Positions 1 to 12,440 are shown, counted from the first letter of the stretch. The stretch is DNA of 64,000 bases from Welwitschia mirabilis (GCA_051453625.1 JBOZIK010000001.1:26819994-26883993), one strand, 5' to 3'. Program-made: numbers and translations. The notes: a model not told the origin generated them from the sequence alone.

Positions 1-39
1 AGATAGATAGATATAGAGAGAGAGAGAGAGAGAGAGAGA
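1..39. repeat. (GATA)/(GA) microsatellite
   Basis: The window opens with a few GATA units that pass into an uninterrupted GA dinucleotide run. It probably continues left of the window. Confidence 0.95.
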
Positions 40-40
40 A

Positions 41-3000
41 GAAAATAATAAGAATAAGAAAGCATAAATCATTGCACATTGATCTAGTTTTGAAGCCTTA
101 TTGTCTAAAGACTCTAATTAACAAACTAAATTCTTAAATATATTTAGATTAGACATAAAAGAGGTACCTTCAAACATACTCAATCCAATGGATTTAGACC
201 ACAAAAATAATTTATTTGTCAAAGATTTCATTTATGAGAGATTGCTTAATATATCTAGAAATTATGAATATTTATTTGAGGAAGAATGATAGGGGAAAAC
301 TTAGTTGGAGTTGGAATGAAATAATGGTGACCCCCTTAATGGTTTGTATCATGGTCCTAGGTATATATGAGTTTTGTTATCTATGTAGTATCCAAAGGAC
401 ATTTTCTTCCTCTAGGTGCTTTAAGTAGATCAAATTTTAAAGGCATGTGAGTTTACTAAAGGAATTGTTAATTGAATACTTCATTCTGTATATTAAGTGA
501 TGCATTGTGGGCATTTCTTTCTTCACTAGAACCTCATTTATAAGGATAATTACTCATTGTCACTAATGAATTTTAAGTAAACCATTATAGATTTCTTTAC
601 TACATATAAATATATTATTCTTAGGTAATTATTTACTTTTGATTGTTAACTTTGTTAACTTTACAAATGTGTTTTTCTTTATTTCTAACTTGTTCAAAAT
701 GTTTTCCCTAATAGTATAAAATTATAAAATATTTCTTAATAACTTAAAATAAGTTGTTTTAATGAATAAATATGTTATCCTTAATAATGTGTCATTTCAA
801 AGGAGATATAAAAGTTTAGTCTAGTTATAAATCATATTAAAAGGGGTTAAATTCTTGCATCAACAATGTGCCAATATTAATAATTTTTAAGAATTGTATT
901 CAATCATAAAGTATTATTTTCTATCTTTCTAATGGTAACTATTGATAGTATAACATTCTAAACCATTATTAAGAAGTGTGTTTTGACCTAAACTAAGTTT
1001 TATTAATGAACATTAGCATTCCTCAATACTAAAACGTTGTGAAAAATAACTAAAAAGGTAAATAGGTTTATGTTTGAATCAACTCTCATAAATGAATAGT
1101 ATTTGGCACAATGACCAATTGGGATAAGTAAACAATTTACTATGAGGATAATCAAATCAATAATGATGTTTCCATGAAAAGAAAAATTTGGAGAGGGAAA
1201 GTTTTCAGTCTTTTATATATGCCATTATGTAATAATCTCTTAATTGTAAAGTTGATTATTAGGAAACATCAAAATAAAATTGGCTGTTAGTTACCCAAAA
1301 TTTTATCCTTGCTAGGAAGTCATTATTTGTAAGAAAAAACTCATTGCAATCATTTTTATTATTCATATTATTTATCTTATTCTAAATTAACCTATGAAAA
1401 GATTGATAAAATCTTGAAAAGGTTTCCTTAGATAAGGTAATATCTATCATAGATTTCCTAGGTTTATTTGGAACATTTCCAAAAGACTTAAAATCCATGG
1501 TGTTTAGGAATACAAGAAATNNNNNNNNNNNNNNNNNNNNNNNNNNNNNNNNNNNNNNNNNNNNNNNNNNNNNNNNNNNNNNNNNNNNNNNNNNNNNNNN
1601 NNNNNNNNNNNNNNNNNNNNATCCATGATGTTTAGGAATACAAGAAATTTATATGCTGGGGCAAGTTATGGTAGCTAAGTGAATCATATATGTTTTATGT
1701 ATAGAGGAGTTACGAAAGGCTCTTATTTGTTGTTATTTATCATCTGCAAAGTTAATTAAAAGGAGAGAATAACTAACCCTCAGTTTTCACTATATCAAAA
1801 TGTAATGGATTAATACGTTTACAAGCAATTTCGTCTTCATGAAAATCTACTTAATAATTAATATTACATCCTAATGAGGATTATCCTAATACCTTCCTAT
1901 AGTGTTGTACCCAATTAGGCTCTTTAACTCAGTCATTGGTAAAAAAAAAAAGTAGAATGCTAGCTATTTCTTTCTCCAAGAGGAGTATTTATCTTGTTAA
2001 GGTTATTTGGTGTGGAGATTCAATCTCATGAAATTTTTACTATAAAAAAAAGGACAAATTCCATTTTCAATGCTATTAAAAAAAGGAAAAAAATTGTTTA
2101 TTACTTAATTATTTTCTTATTATCATGTCTAGCATCAAACATTATGTCCTGATAAACACGTTGTTATGGAGGTAGCCAGATAATAATTGAAACACCCTAA
2201 TTTAAATTACCTTTATTAGTATTATTTTTTATTTTATATATATTATATAAAAAGATCTGTAGGATCTATGATCAATATCTACTTATAATTTCTCATGAGC
2301 TTATTTCAAATGCATGTGATAAAAAAATATTTATAAGCGAATAATACAATAGTTTATCATGAAATTAATCATAAATGATTGGTTTATAAATAATAGTAAT
2401 GTCATATGTTTTAGGTATTATCATTTTTTCAATTTCATCATAAAAAAATATGTTGTATATGGCTATAAGATGAAAACTTATTATAATACATACATAAGTA
2501 TATGTTGAGGATAAATCCTAACTAATATAATAAGAGTTTGGAACTCTTATTAATGGATTTTAAACTTGATATTTAGCTAGCATCTAAGTCTAAGTTAAGT
2601 TTTACTATGGATTCTAGACTATGAAAAACATAACTTGGCTCAGCTTTATTGGCTTGAATATCAACTCAATATATCGCAGATAGGCAACATGCAATATGTG
2701 AGATGGATGCATGCTTGAAAATAACCTTCACTTCCTTGAAGCATTATAGAATGATGCAATATAATTATTTAGTATCAAGGGCTAGGGATATTAAGTCAAA
2801 GTAACTCCATACATGAGTAGGATAGGATAGAGATGATAGAATTTAGTTTTAGAAGAGTTTTATATATAAAAATATAGTGCAGCCTCCTTGATGATGATTG
2901 AAGTTTTTGGTATGGTAAGTATTAACGTTATCTCATTTTACTTGTTATCCAATGAATATATCATAGGTAAATGCTTAATACAAGTTTATCTCATATAGCT

Positions 3001-3548
3001 ATGCAATTGATTATTTACCTAAGAAAATAGTTCTTAAATTTGTTTGATTTATTTTATTCAAATAATGGATCATACATAAAAATAAAAAGAAACATGTAGC
3101 TTTATTTAATGTACTACAACACATTTGCATTTTACTAATCAATAAAGCAAGGAAATAAAACAAACCTTCTTTCCTTTTATATTTCCAATAATGTACTTTT
3201 AAAATTGACTTGAGATAGTACTTTGAAGTTCTATTTAAACATGATATGTTATGCATGAAATAATGCTAATCTTACAAACTCTTTTTCCATGACCAAGTGG
3301 CAGATTCAAACATTACTTATGATGACAATATGATTAACTAAGAAAAGTGTAAAATGAAGAGAAGGCATATGCAAAATTAAATGAGGATAGTAAAATATAA
3401 TGCTTAATTAACATGATATAATTATAAAATATCTAATGGGGACCAAAATAAATAAAATGCTAAGTTAAAGTATTAATAGATTCTAAAGTATTTTCATTAA
3501 AATATAAGTAAATAATAAAAACTACAATAACTAGGTAGCTTATATAAG
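41..3548. other. Anonymous AT-rich intergenic DNA
   Basis: I see no gene, no retrotransposon protein motif and no terminal repeats here on either strand. Open frames of 70-80 codons occur on both strands but are low-complexity (Ile/Leu/Tyr/Phe/Lys rich), as expected by chance in such AT-rich DNA. The stretch contains one 100-base assembly gap. Confidence 0.6.
1493..1648. other. Assembly gap flanked by a 28-bp duplication
   Basis: The 28 bases before the gap (1493-1520) reappear after it (1621-1648) with one mismatch. The gap itself is exactly 100 N. This is the pattern left when two overlapping contig ends are scaffolded without being merged, so the gap may hold no missing sequence. Confidence 0.7.
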
Positions 3549-4321
3549 TGTTGCGACGCCAACTTAAGTATATTTGATAGGATATTTTGAGTTGTTTTGC
3601 AAATAAACTAATAGATAAATGCTCAATTTCTATGACAATTGAGAATCTAGGAGCACAAGACGAAAACATGCAATTTATCAGATAATTCACGAAGATTTCC
3701 TATAGATATAGATAAATTGTATTTTCAGATGATTATTCCAGTAAACAACCAGATATCTGACTGATAAAGAATGAGTAGAAGACTATCGTCCCCTTTGTCA
3801 TCCAGACGACTTAAACAGATCACAGACTTAATTTCAGATGACTTGCAGATGAAGTAAAGTTTTTATCATCAAAGTCCATCGTCCATGTCATCGTCCAGAC
3901 GACACTAGTGGACGACATCTTCAGAATCAGTCGACATCAGTTTGCATGTAGATTACAGATAGATAAAGTGGAAGCAAACTAAGTTATCTCATTGTAAAAT
4001 CTTGTCGTCTCCTACATTGTCTAGATGACAACCTAGAGGACACTTCTCTTTGATACTTTTACATATTGTATTCCCGAGTTGTCGCCTGTTATTTGCGACT
4101 TTCCTTTTCTTCATAGTTAGAGTTTATGTTATACTTTTCTATTAGTCTCTTTTCCCTTTTTGCCTATAAATAAAGGTCTCCCCCTCAATCACTAATCATC
4201 TTCAACAGTACCTGACTTTCTTGTGACAGGAGATCTTGGGACCCGAGAACCATCTTGTAATCTAGAGAGATGTTACCTTGGTGTTGGACGGCATATCCTC
4301 CATTGAGGAATGGCTACTTTG
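3549..4321 (+). repeat. Athila-family LTR, right end lost in a gap
   Basis: This stretch aligns with the LTRs of the Athila-type element at 40806 and 51920. It shares the TGTTG start, the TTTGATAGG(A/G)TATT block about 20 bases in, the CTATAAATAAAGG promoter block and the CCTTGGTGTTGGA block near 4274-4287. The last 300-450 bp of the family LTR should follow but fall in the 100-N gap, and unrelated DNA follows the gap. It is either a solo LTR or the edge of an element lost from the assembly. Unlike the other copies it keeps many CpGs (for example GTCCAGACGAC near 3895), so it is younger, less methylated or from another subfamily. Confidence 0.8.
4165..4174 (+). promoter_or_regulatory. TATA box of the 3549 LTR
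   Basis: TATAAATAAA is identical in all three well-preserved LTRs of the family (also 41317-41326 and 52431-52440) and sits about 620 bp from the LTR start. This marks the U3/R region. Transcription would be expected to start some 25-35 bp downstream. Confidence 0.7.
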
Positions 4322-4421
4322 NNNNNNNNNNNNNNNNNNNNNNNNNNNNNNNNNNNNNNNNNNNNNNNNNNNNNNNNNNNNNNNNNNNNNNNNNNNNNNN
4401 NNNNNNNNNNNNNNNNNNNNN

Positions 4422-7400
4422 ATTTATCAAAACTAAAATGTAAGTTAAAGGCACAATTTCATTATATAACTATATAATTAGAGTTGTCCATTTAAAAAGG
4501 TAAAAAAAAAAAAAAAAGAAGGAAAAAACAATCCCATCTAACATCTAAGAAGGAAACCTTAATAAAAAAGGGCTAATTATGTGGTAGTCGAACTAATGGG
4601 ACGCTCATATTTCATGTAATAGGTAATGGATTTAAACCTTTAAATATCCTTTTTTTTTCATACTATGAGGTTTTAAGAATAATTAAATAATTTCTTAAGG
4701 AGTTTTTTGATAGCTGTACTCTCAAGGGAAGTATGGTTACTAAAAATGATGTAAAATGAAATTATTAGATTAAAATAATACAAAATAAAATTATCTTAAT
4801 TGCCATCCACCTTAGATTATTAAATCATTAGAGTGCATTTATTAGATAACTTTTTCTATCTTTAATAATACCAATCCTTAGGATTCTAAGGAGATTTAAT
4901 AATTAAAAGTTTATAATTAATTATTTATAGAATTGAAAATAAATTATGTTTGAATTTTTTTAAACCAGACATATAATAGGACCCATAAAAATTAATTTTA
5001 TAAAGTTAATATTCCTATAAATATATATTTTAAGATGACACCTTAAGTGTAAAAGTGGTTAAATATTTAAAGTTAATATAAAAGGAGGTTATATGTAAAA
5101 GGTTATAAATCTTAAATTAGTTGAAATTTTTAAGTCATTAAGGACTATTTTAAAATATTATGAAATTAATATGGACTACATAGTTGATAATATGTTTTAA
5201 TGGTAAATTTATTACTTAGTACTTTTGTTTTTGATTTCTATGTTATTTCATAAAATATTTTTAAAAATTATTTAAAATAAAGCTTTTTGTTACTAAAGAT
5301 ATAAGATCTAAGTCCCAAATTCACTTGAAAAATTAAATAAGCCTTATTTAATATTTAATAATTTATAACATGTTTTAATCCTTTTCTTGGGAATTTTTAC
5401 TATGTAAAGAATAAATAATTCATAAATAGATTTTAACAAAAATTCATGTAAATAAAATATAGAATTATATAAAAATTTAAAAAATAAAAGAATAAAATTA
5501 GTATAGAAATATGGTGTACAAAAATAAAATGAAAGAAAACTTTTCATATAATCCTTAAGATTCCATATGAAGGATTTTTCAGCATTAATAAGGATTAGAT
5601 AACGTCATTTTATAGAGAGGGATATGACGCATATTAGTAATTATAAAATGCATATAATATCTGAAAATATAATATAAAACATGAATACTAAGTAATAAAG
5701 TAAACCCCTTAGTCACTATCCAATTAGCTTTATTGGTAAATTTCATCAAGTAAGCTTGTAAAGGTATCCCTCACATCTTTGCCTTATCTTATCCTAAGCC
5801 TAACAAAAACATAATATAATAAAAAATACCATATCCTAATAAAATGTAAATGCAATAGTCCATTATTGTATCTAGTTTTCTTAATGAAAAATATATAATA
5901 TATGAACAATACAATTAAATCACCCATTTGGAATATTAAAAGCTAATGAATATTATTTGATGGAAACTTAATGAAGATTGAATAAAGGCCTAAGCTCAAA
6001 GTTCCTTTGTTGAAACTATAAGATCCAAGATTTAGATTCCACATTCAAAATCATAAATATAAGATAATAAAAAGAAGATAAATAAAAGGAATTTTGGTAG
6101 CATATTCTTGCATGAGACGAGTGAAGTTACAAGAGAGAGAAAGGATGTATCTATAAATAAATGAAAGACCCAAGGTTCTTAAACTAATTAGTCAAATATC
6201 ATGCACATAATTTTACAGTTTGAATGACATATGATAATAATGTATTGAATTATAAATTGATATATATAGCACATATATCTACTTAAGTAAAGTAATCTTA
6301 TTTCTTAATTAGTAATATTAGTTATATACATCATTTCTTTATTCTAGTTTTTTCTTAATCCTTAATATGTACATAATCACATTTATTCAATTTGAAACAT
6401 AGTTTGAACAATGAGTAAGATGCATTAAAAGAATAAATATTTGTAAGATGCATTAAAAGAATAAATATTTACTTATGCACAAAATTAAAAACAATCATTC
6501 AACATAATGAAACACATTCTTTCAAATCTAATTTATAAGAAAATTAATAATTTATAAATCAAATACTTTTATAAATATCAAGAAGGATAAAATTCATCGT
6601 GGAGCAAAATATACTTTTTTATCCTAGTTGATTTATAAAAAGTATACATTTACTGATTTACATGCTTATCAATGCCAAAACCTATTAGATCCATTAATAC
6701 AAAATATAAGAGAAAAATAAAAACCAAAGTTGAGTGTGTTCACTCAATCATTATACACTTCTTTTTCCAACTATGCTTACATTTTCCTTTTACTGAGCTC
6801 TTTTTACTTTTTATTCTTATATAAGAGACAAATAAAAATAAATAAAACAAAAATGTTTTATGCCTTCAATACAAATTTTCTATATTATTTTTTGTTTACT
6901 TTAAAATTTCAATTCAATAATTTCATTATGTAAATTGGATACCTTTACATTACATTATGGAGGAATTTGACTCTAACATATCTTTCATCTATTAATTAGT
7001 TTTCTCATGAATTATGATATAAATATTTTCATTAAAAAATTGTTATTATTACTTTCAGTAGTTATAACTAATTAAAAATACATCAAAAATAGGTAAAATT
7101 ACTAAAAATTAAGGTTATTTATACAAAAGGTTACATAAATATTTACAAGAAAAAATAGACATAGCATGTAAGTTTAACATTATTTTAACTAAAGGTACAA
7201 TTTTGAAAGGACTGATATATCAGGTTAATTAAAAATGGTGAAGTTAGAGGGCTATACACTCATATTTAAAGAACGAGTCTTTGTTCTTATAACATAACAG
7301 AAGTGACATAAAACTATCAATTACAAAATTATGATGGAATATACACCCATATTTAAAGATCAGGACTAGGGTCTTTTCATTAATAGCTAACCTTATCTTA

Positions 7401-7483
7401 TAACATGTGGTTGAGCATTTACATTTATTAAAATCAAACTTATTGAAATATAAGCTTACTAACTAAGGTTAAAGGTTATAGAA
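4422..7483. other. Anonymous AT-rich DNA, partly the likely copia A LTR
   Basis: No protein-coding similarity is visible. The right-hand part (about 7240-7483) must be LTR of copia A, because a polypurine tract and a TG start lie just to the right. It contains two related blocks with TTTAAATATG(A/G)GTGTAT on the minus strand, about 90 bp apart. The left boundary of this LTR could not be found. Confidence 0.5.
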
Positions 7484-7500
7484 CATCAATCCCTCCTTGA
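7484..7500 (-). promoter_or_regulatory. Polypurine tract and 3' LTR start of copia A
   Basis: On the minus strand TCAAGGAGGGA is followed at once by TTGATGTTC. A purine run directly before a TG dinucleotide is the plus-strand primer site that precedes a 3' LTR. It lies just downstream of the RNase H end of copia A, where it should be, which puts the LTR edge at about 7488. Confidence 0.55.
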
Positions 7501-7639
7501 GTCTGAAAGCATATGATTAAGATAGATAGATAACTTAACTAATACACTAACAAAAACTACTAAAAATAAAATATTTTTCTAGGAAAATCAGATTATCTAA
7601 AGGAAAATATTAATCTTGGATTAGTAAATGGTTTAGGTG

Positions 7640-8301
7640 GTCTTGCATGTCAAAAATAAATCTTTTAATAAAATATCTATTATTGAATTAATAGGTTTTC
7701 ATGCTACACAATTCTAGATAACATGTGATTTTTTGAAATTTTAATCTTCTAAATGGATTTATCAAAATGTCTATAATTCAATTTATTCATGTAACATACT
7801 AAGCATCAATCACACCATTCTAAACTAGTTCTCATATCATGTAGATCTTAATTGCAATGTTCTTTATCTTATCATGAACCACTTAATGGTTTTTCGTATG
7901 AATAGTCGACTATCATCTACATACAACTTTATTGATCCTTTTTATATAAGGTTTAAAATTTTTAGTAGCTTTCATATCCAAAACATTTCATTGCTCTTTT
8001 TATATGCTATCACATATGATAATTTAGCTATTAAATTTTTTATAGTTTTAATCCTTTAGATCTCCATGAAATGGATGAAGATCCAAAAAATGTTACGTAT
8101 TTAGTTGTAGACTCCCTTGTATCCTAACAAACGCTCAAGTCTAAATCTGAAAATGCTCTAAGATTGAAATTTTCATCCTACTAAAATAGTAGTCAAATAT
8201 TCCTTGTTCATTTTACCTTAAAAACCTTAACAAAGTATTCTTCATTCATTTTAGATACCTTAAATTTATGATAGTTTCATACCAATAGTTCTACTTCAAT
8301 T
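7640..8301 (-). pseudogene. Copia element A: RNase H and pol C-terminus, decayed
   Basis: Minus-strand translation, with several stops and frame changes, follows the end of a Ty1/copia polyprotein. An ICDS-like block sits near 8020, a KNFKPYIKRIN block corresponds to the 'H.RTKHIDIRYHFIR' region, and near 7700 FRRLKF...ELCSM corresponds to the usual 'LTKPL...KF...LG' terminus. RNase H degrades the RNA of the cDNA hybrid during retrotransposition. The piece lies between the LINE insertion on the right and the polypurine tract at 7490 on the left, which agrees with its order in the element. It is not functional. Confidence 0.6.
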
Positions 8302-8314
8302 TATCCTTATATAT
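8302..8314. repeat. LINE target-site duplication, left copy
   Basis: TATCCTTATATAT is repeated exactly at 9422-9434. The two copies bracket a unit that ends in poly(A) on the minus strand. This is the signature of target-primed reverse transcription. Confidence 0.85.
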
Positions 8315-8747
8315 ATATTTTTTTTTGAATGAAATTGTAAAAATTTCATTACTATATGTCCAAAGTGAATCAAACAGCATATTAAATGTGTCCAACAAAA
8401 TCTACATCAGAACATTGCACATCATCAGGGAGTATAATTGCTACTTATTATCAATGGCTACAGCAGGTAATTTCCAGTTGTAAGACAAGTGTAGAGCTGT
8501 TTTGTCTAGCTGTGTAAAGAATTTAATCATCTGGAGAAGAGCAGCAGTAAAACACAGCCTACACACTGCATTCAGCAGGATTTGTAACTGCAAAAAAGTC
8601 CAGGTAAAAACAGAAAAAACCAAGAACTATGTTTGCATATTTCAATAATGAAACACCATAGCATATATGACCAATGAAAATCTGATAGCAATGAGACTGT
8701 AGTAGGTAATTATTCCAACTGAATAAGCTAGCTGGCAAGAGCTTTGA
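8315..8747 (-). other. LINE 3' untranslated region
   Basis: The 430 bases left of the gap show no RT motif. They end in a short hairpin followed by an A-rich tail on the minus strand, as in plant L1 elements where the 3' stem helps recruit the reverse transcriptase. Open frames here (for example 8441-8623) are not recognisable proteins. Confidence 0.65.
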
Positions 8748-8847
8748 NNNNNNNNNNNNNNNNNNNNNNNNNNNNNNNNNNNNNNNNNNNNNNNNNNNNN
8801 NNNNNNNNNNNNNNNNNNNNNNNNNNNNNNNNNNNNNNNNNNNNNNN

Positions 8848-9306
8848 GTAAGTTTATTGGTTTCAATCTCCATGTCTGGTGTCCATGGCTGAAGAATCAG
8901 AGGTCGATTATCAAATGGCCATGGACCAGATTCCATTATCTCGTACATCCTAGCGCGTTCTTTGAATTTAAAAAGAAAAACACCATTCTCAATTAAATGA
9001 GCACTTACCACATCTTCTGAGCCCCATCGATTGCAAATATAGCTTTGAATCCGTGACAGATGAGGTTTCAATCCATAAACAAATCCAACAAGATAGTTTT
9101 CCCAGTCTTTCAAGCCATCCTCCCATTCCGAATCTTCAAGAATGATTTCTGTATCCGAGAATTGTTGAGGAACAAAGTTGAGAGTCAGTCCAGCATCACG
9201 CCTGTGATTTTTTGCAACGATTTGAGCTCAAGATGGGGTAGAATCCACAGCAGATTTTTCCTTCATTGAAGCTACATTCGCTCCTGATGGATTGTTCGCA
9301 GCCATG
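8848..9306 (-). pseudogene. LINE ORF1 with DUF4283-type domain, one internal stop
   Basis: From the ATG at 9306 the frame runs about 150 codons into the gap. Residues about 60-150 match the DUF4283 domain found in plant LINE ORF1/gag-like proteins: YICNRWG, then a GVFLFKF strand, then MESGPWPFDNRPLILQPW. In LINEs this N-terminal domain precedes a CCHC zinc knuckle and helps package the RNA; the knuckle would lie in or beyond the gap. A TGA near codon 26 breaks the frame and is probably a decayed CGA. Downstream Mets at 9113 and elsewhere are internal to the domain or just before it. The domain call is firm; whether the rest of the protein exists is unknown. Confidence 0.85.
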
Positions 9307-9421
9307 AAACCCTAGGTGAAAACCCTAGGAAAAAATCAAGTCACATACGAAAGGCAGGAGTAGCAGTGTGCTAACGAGCGCCTCCAAGTTTCTCGCCTTC
9401 TTTGTTTCTGATAATGATACC

Positions 9422-9434
9422 TATCCTTATATAT
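9422..9434. repeat. LINE target-site duplication, right copy
   Basis: Exact 13-base match to 8302-8314, next to the 5' end of the LINE. To its right the copia A reverse-transcriptase sequence resumes. Confidence 0.85.
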
Positions 9435-10330
9435 TACTAACATTCTAGTTGTATATGAAATGTGGCATATCATCTTATTTAAATCTACTAATTATTCATT
9501 AATAGTTATCTTTAGATTCTATTCCATTTGTAGTTATTATTTTTGCATTCTTCATGGTAAATTTTTTAAACACACCACCAAAGTACTATGATAAATACAA
9601 TTTTTTTATTGTTTTTTAGATTCACTTCCACTAATGTAATACTTTATCAATCCAAAATTGTTATTTTAAATATATTTATAAGTTTATTATTCACCTTCTT
9701 AATGAATTTTCATTTCTTATAATGATTGAAATGCTGTTCATAAATATAATGAGATACATTCTCTTATGTTTTATGTGTTTAATAAATAATGTAGCATTAG
9801 TATCTTAGTATTGATACATATAAAATCAATTTTTAATAAGGTATCCTTTAACTTAGTATTACATATATTTCATGATTACTTTAGATTATGAAGTGACTTC
9901 CTTAGTCTACATAACTTTTTCTCTTATTCCTTCACCTTGAAACCTTTAGGCTAAGCTATTTAAGTCTCCTCCTTAAGATCTTCATAGAGGAATGTTATCT
10001 TTACATTAGTGAATGAATTTTATAGCCTTTCTATGCTACTAGTATAATTAGGATTTTAATAGTTTTTAATTTGCTTTTGGTGTAAGAACTTCTATCTAGC
10101 TGACTTAATGTTTTTGTGTAAATCCTTTTACAACTAGTACATCATTATGATCATTAAGTATTCTTTTAGCCTGATACTTATTCCAAAATGTTTACTTATT
10201 TTCTTATCACTCTCCTTCTTAGATATAACTCCATTAATTCTCGAGTTCCATTTTGACTGAAAGAATAATATTCCATCCTCATCTTATGTATTTAATGTGA
10301 ATACTTCTCTACCATTTTAAATGTTGCTAA
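9435..10330 (-). pseudogene. Copia element A: reverse transcriptase, decayed
   Basis: Reading leftwards on the minus strand, stop-interrupted frames follow a Ty1/copia RT. VVKGFTQK near 10120 corresponds to 'ARLVAKGFTQ'. A KAIKFIH/IHSLM block near 10020 corresponds to 'G(W/Y)..HQMDVKTAFL'. A KEVTS/RKSLHN block near 9890 corresponds to 'KLKKSLYGLKQ'. LFIKHIKHKRMYLIIFMNS around 9730-9775 sits where '..LL(Y)VDD' is expected. The YVDD catalytic box therefore reads F-M-N-S and both Asp are lost. Continuation toward RNase H (FTMKNAKI) near 9560 is cut by the LINE. RT copies the element RNA into cDNA; this copy cannot. Confidence 0.75.
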
Positions 10331-11475
10331 TTCACTATATGAGTAATATAAAGATTTACATGATCTATTTTAGTATCAGTATCTTTGTCTTACCTTAGTT
10401 GATTAATTGAACTCCCTTGTTGAGTCCCTTTTTTTAGGTTTATTTAGTTTTAAATACCTTACAAGATGATGCACTTCATAATGTAGTAAACCTGTAAGAG
10501 TAAGCTTAGAAATCCTAACATTTTTATCATCCACTTCAAAAACATTTTCATTAATATCCTACACTCATCATTGGAGCTTAAAATTTCTTGTGCTTTCATT
10601 ATTTTCTTTGGCTATTAAGAATCTTATTACCATGTTGGTTCATGTTTAGGTAACTAATAAAGACAATTATGCATAGATTCCTAGATTTAAGCTTGAGGCA
10701 TTACATCTAAAGGGTCATTTCCTCATCCTTTAAGACTATAATATATGAGTACACATCACCTAGTATCTCATCATAATACTTCATGTAATGGAACTTCACT
10801 GCTTCATCCAATATAATAAATGTTGTGATCCCAAATTATCATGTTTTAATAGTGTAATTGGTGATGTTTTGCAGGGAACAGGAACTCAATTCANNNNNNN
10901 NNNNNNNNNNNNNNNNNNNNNNNNNNNNNNNNNNNNNNNNNNNNNNNNNNNNNNNNNNNNNNNNNNNNNNNNNNNNNNNNNNNNNNNNNNNNNTATCATT
11001 CATGTACTTGATTAGATTATTGTCTTACGCTCTCTAGATTATGACATTCATTGGTTAATTCACCCTATACTAAGCCTAATTGTAATTTCCTATTTATAGC
11101 ATTGAATACTTTTGAAGTGAAAATTTAGACCACCAACAATAAACCATCCTTTATATTTTACAAATACTAGATTATTTGGTCAGGGAAAGGGTGGGAGAAT
11201 ATATTTTGTGATATAAAAAATAGATTTTTTACCTTTTTATATTCCCTCCATACTTAATAAAAATGCCTAATTAGGCATGTGATTAAAGCTTATTATGGTT
11301 CTATGAAAAGATAAAGGCATAAAATGCATTCCAGACACTTTGAAATGGGACCACTTTTATTGTATTTACTTAACAAATCATTAGGTGATGATCTACCCTT
11401 TATTTGAAGACTGATTTAAATTTGGATGGTATCTAATGCCTCATCTCATAAGTAGATTATTCTATATGACTATTA
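10331..11475 (-). other. Copia A integrase-RT linker region with a gap
   Basis: This stretch lies between the integrase and RT remnants of copia A and so should encode the poorly conserved integrase C-terminus and linker. Acidic segments on the minus strand fit such a linker. The 100-N gap at 10894-10993 interrupts it. I see no separate gene. Confidence 0.45.
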
Positions 11476-12010
11476 CTCAAATTATATCAAGAAGTATGCA
11501 AATCATTCACTTTTCAACATCATTTTACTGTTGTGTATCTAGAACTATTATTTTGTAACCAATTTCTTTCTTCTTTAAAAACTATTTAAACTTGGTTAAA
11601 ATATATTCCCCTTCATTACTATTATGAAAATTTTTATAATTAGCATTCTTATCAATTTAGTTATTCTAATATTAAAAGAAATTAAAGACTTGTGGCTTGT
11701 AGTAAAAATAAACTATCAAAACTTATTTAAAAATTTATTAATAAAAGTAAGGAAATGATAACTCTCTCTTAGTATTTAAGTGGAATTAAGATAAACACAT
11801 TAGAGTGAACTAAATATTTTCTCATTCCATGATTATTTCTCTTTTTAGATGGCTATAATAGTGGCTATTTTGAAATGCGTATCTCACACTCAGATTCTTT
11901 GCTTTTAGATCTTTTGAAGCTCCTCTAATGCTAACTATCCTTGCTAATAGAACATGGCCAAGTTTAGTATGCCATATTTTTTGTTTTAAATGATTTTAAA
12001 TATTATATAT
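11476..12010 (-). pseudogene. Copia element A: GAG-pre-integrase and integrase, decayed
   Basis: Near 11970 the minus strand reads KIWHTKLGHVLLARI, the HHCC-type 'LWH.RLGH' motif at the start of the integrase module. Near 11640 NEGEYILTKFK matches '(S/D)(D/R)GGEY.S..F', which carries the second catalytic Asp region. Near 11540 LDTQQ and NDVEK correspond to 'TPQQNGVAE', the site of the catalytic Glu. Integrase inserts the cDNA into the genome. Multiple stops show it is dead. The motif style (GGEY...PDTPQQNG) differs from that of copia B, so A and B are separate lineages. Confidence 0.75.
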
Positions 12011-12289
12011 CTCTATCATAGTGTATGATCTTCCGTTCTTGAAGAAATTGCTCTTTATTTTTGACATTTTAATGTCCCACCATCTCAGTACATCATCTTT
12101 CCTTTTACAAAATCCATGAAAAAGCTCTTTCCACCTTTTTACATATTTACCCTGATCATATTTTGCTATCATGATGGTATGAAATCCTTTTCAAACTAAT
12201 TTACTCAATAAAAATAATTTTTTTCAATGTAGGAATGTTTATTACATCTATTATATGTACTTTAAGAAATTAATTTGAAGATTTCACTA

Positions 12290-12440
12290 ATACTGATTAA
12301 ATGTCCAACATTATTTATGAATTAGTATCTATTATTTTGATTGTTTTTATAATCATTTTTTTCAACCTATAGAACAAGTTCTTTATTGGAGTTATATGTC
12401 GAGTTACTTTACTATCAATTATCCCATGGTCTGTCTTAGT
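12290..12440 (-). pseudogene. Copia element A: aspartic protease, decayed
   Basis: Minus-strand IIDSKVTRHITPIKNLF at 12367-12428 matches the Ty1/copia protease core 'W(I/L)IDSGAT.H(M/I)T.....F'. The catalytic D-S-G reads D-S-K, so the flap-side Gly is lost. Protease would cut the Gag-Pol polyprotein. It sits between the gag region (right) and the pre-integrase motif (left), in normal order for a minus-strand copia element. Confidence 0.7.

Larger units (their letters stand above)
8315..9421 (-). mobile_element. Plant L1-type LINE inserted into copia A
   Basis: The element reads on the minus strand. It starts with a 5' leader near 9421, then an ORF1-type reading frame, then a 100-N gap, then a 3' region ending near 8338 in a small stem (ATGAAAT...ATTTCAT) and poly(A). 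A perfect 13-bp target-site duplication flanks it. ORF2 (endonuclease and reverse transcriptase) is not visible. Because 100 N is a placeholder, ORF2 could be missing from the assembly rather than deleted. Base composition is closer to 42% GC with more CpG than the surroundings, which suggests a later insertion than its copia host. The flanks are copia RT on the right and RNase H on the left. Confidence 0.88.

Noticed and set aside
8441-8623. 60-codon minus-strand ORF in the LINE
   Set aside because: It lies in the LINE 3' untranslated region and has no recognisable domain.
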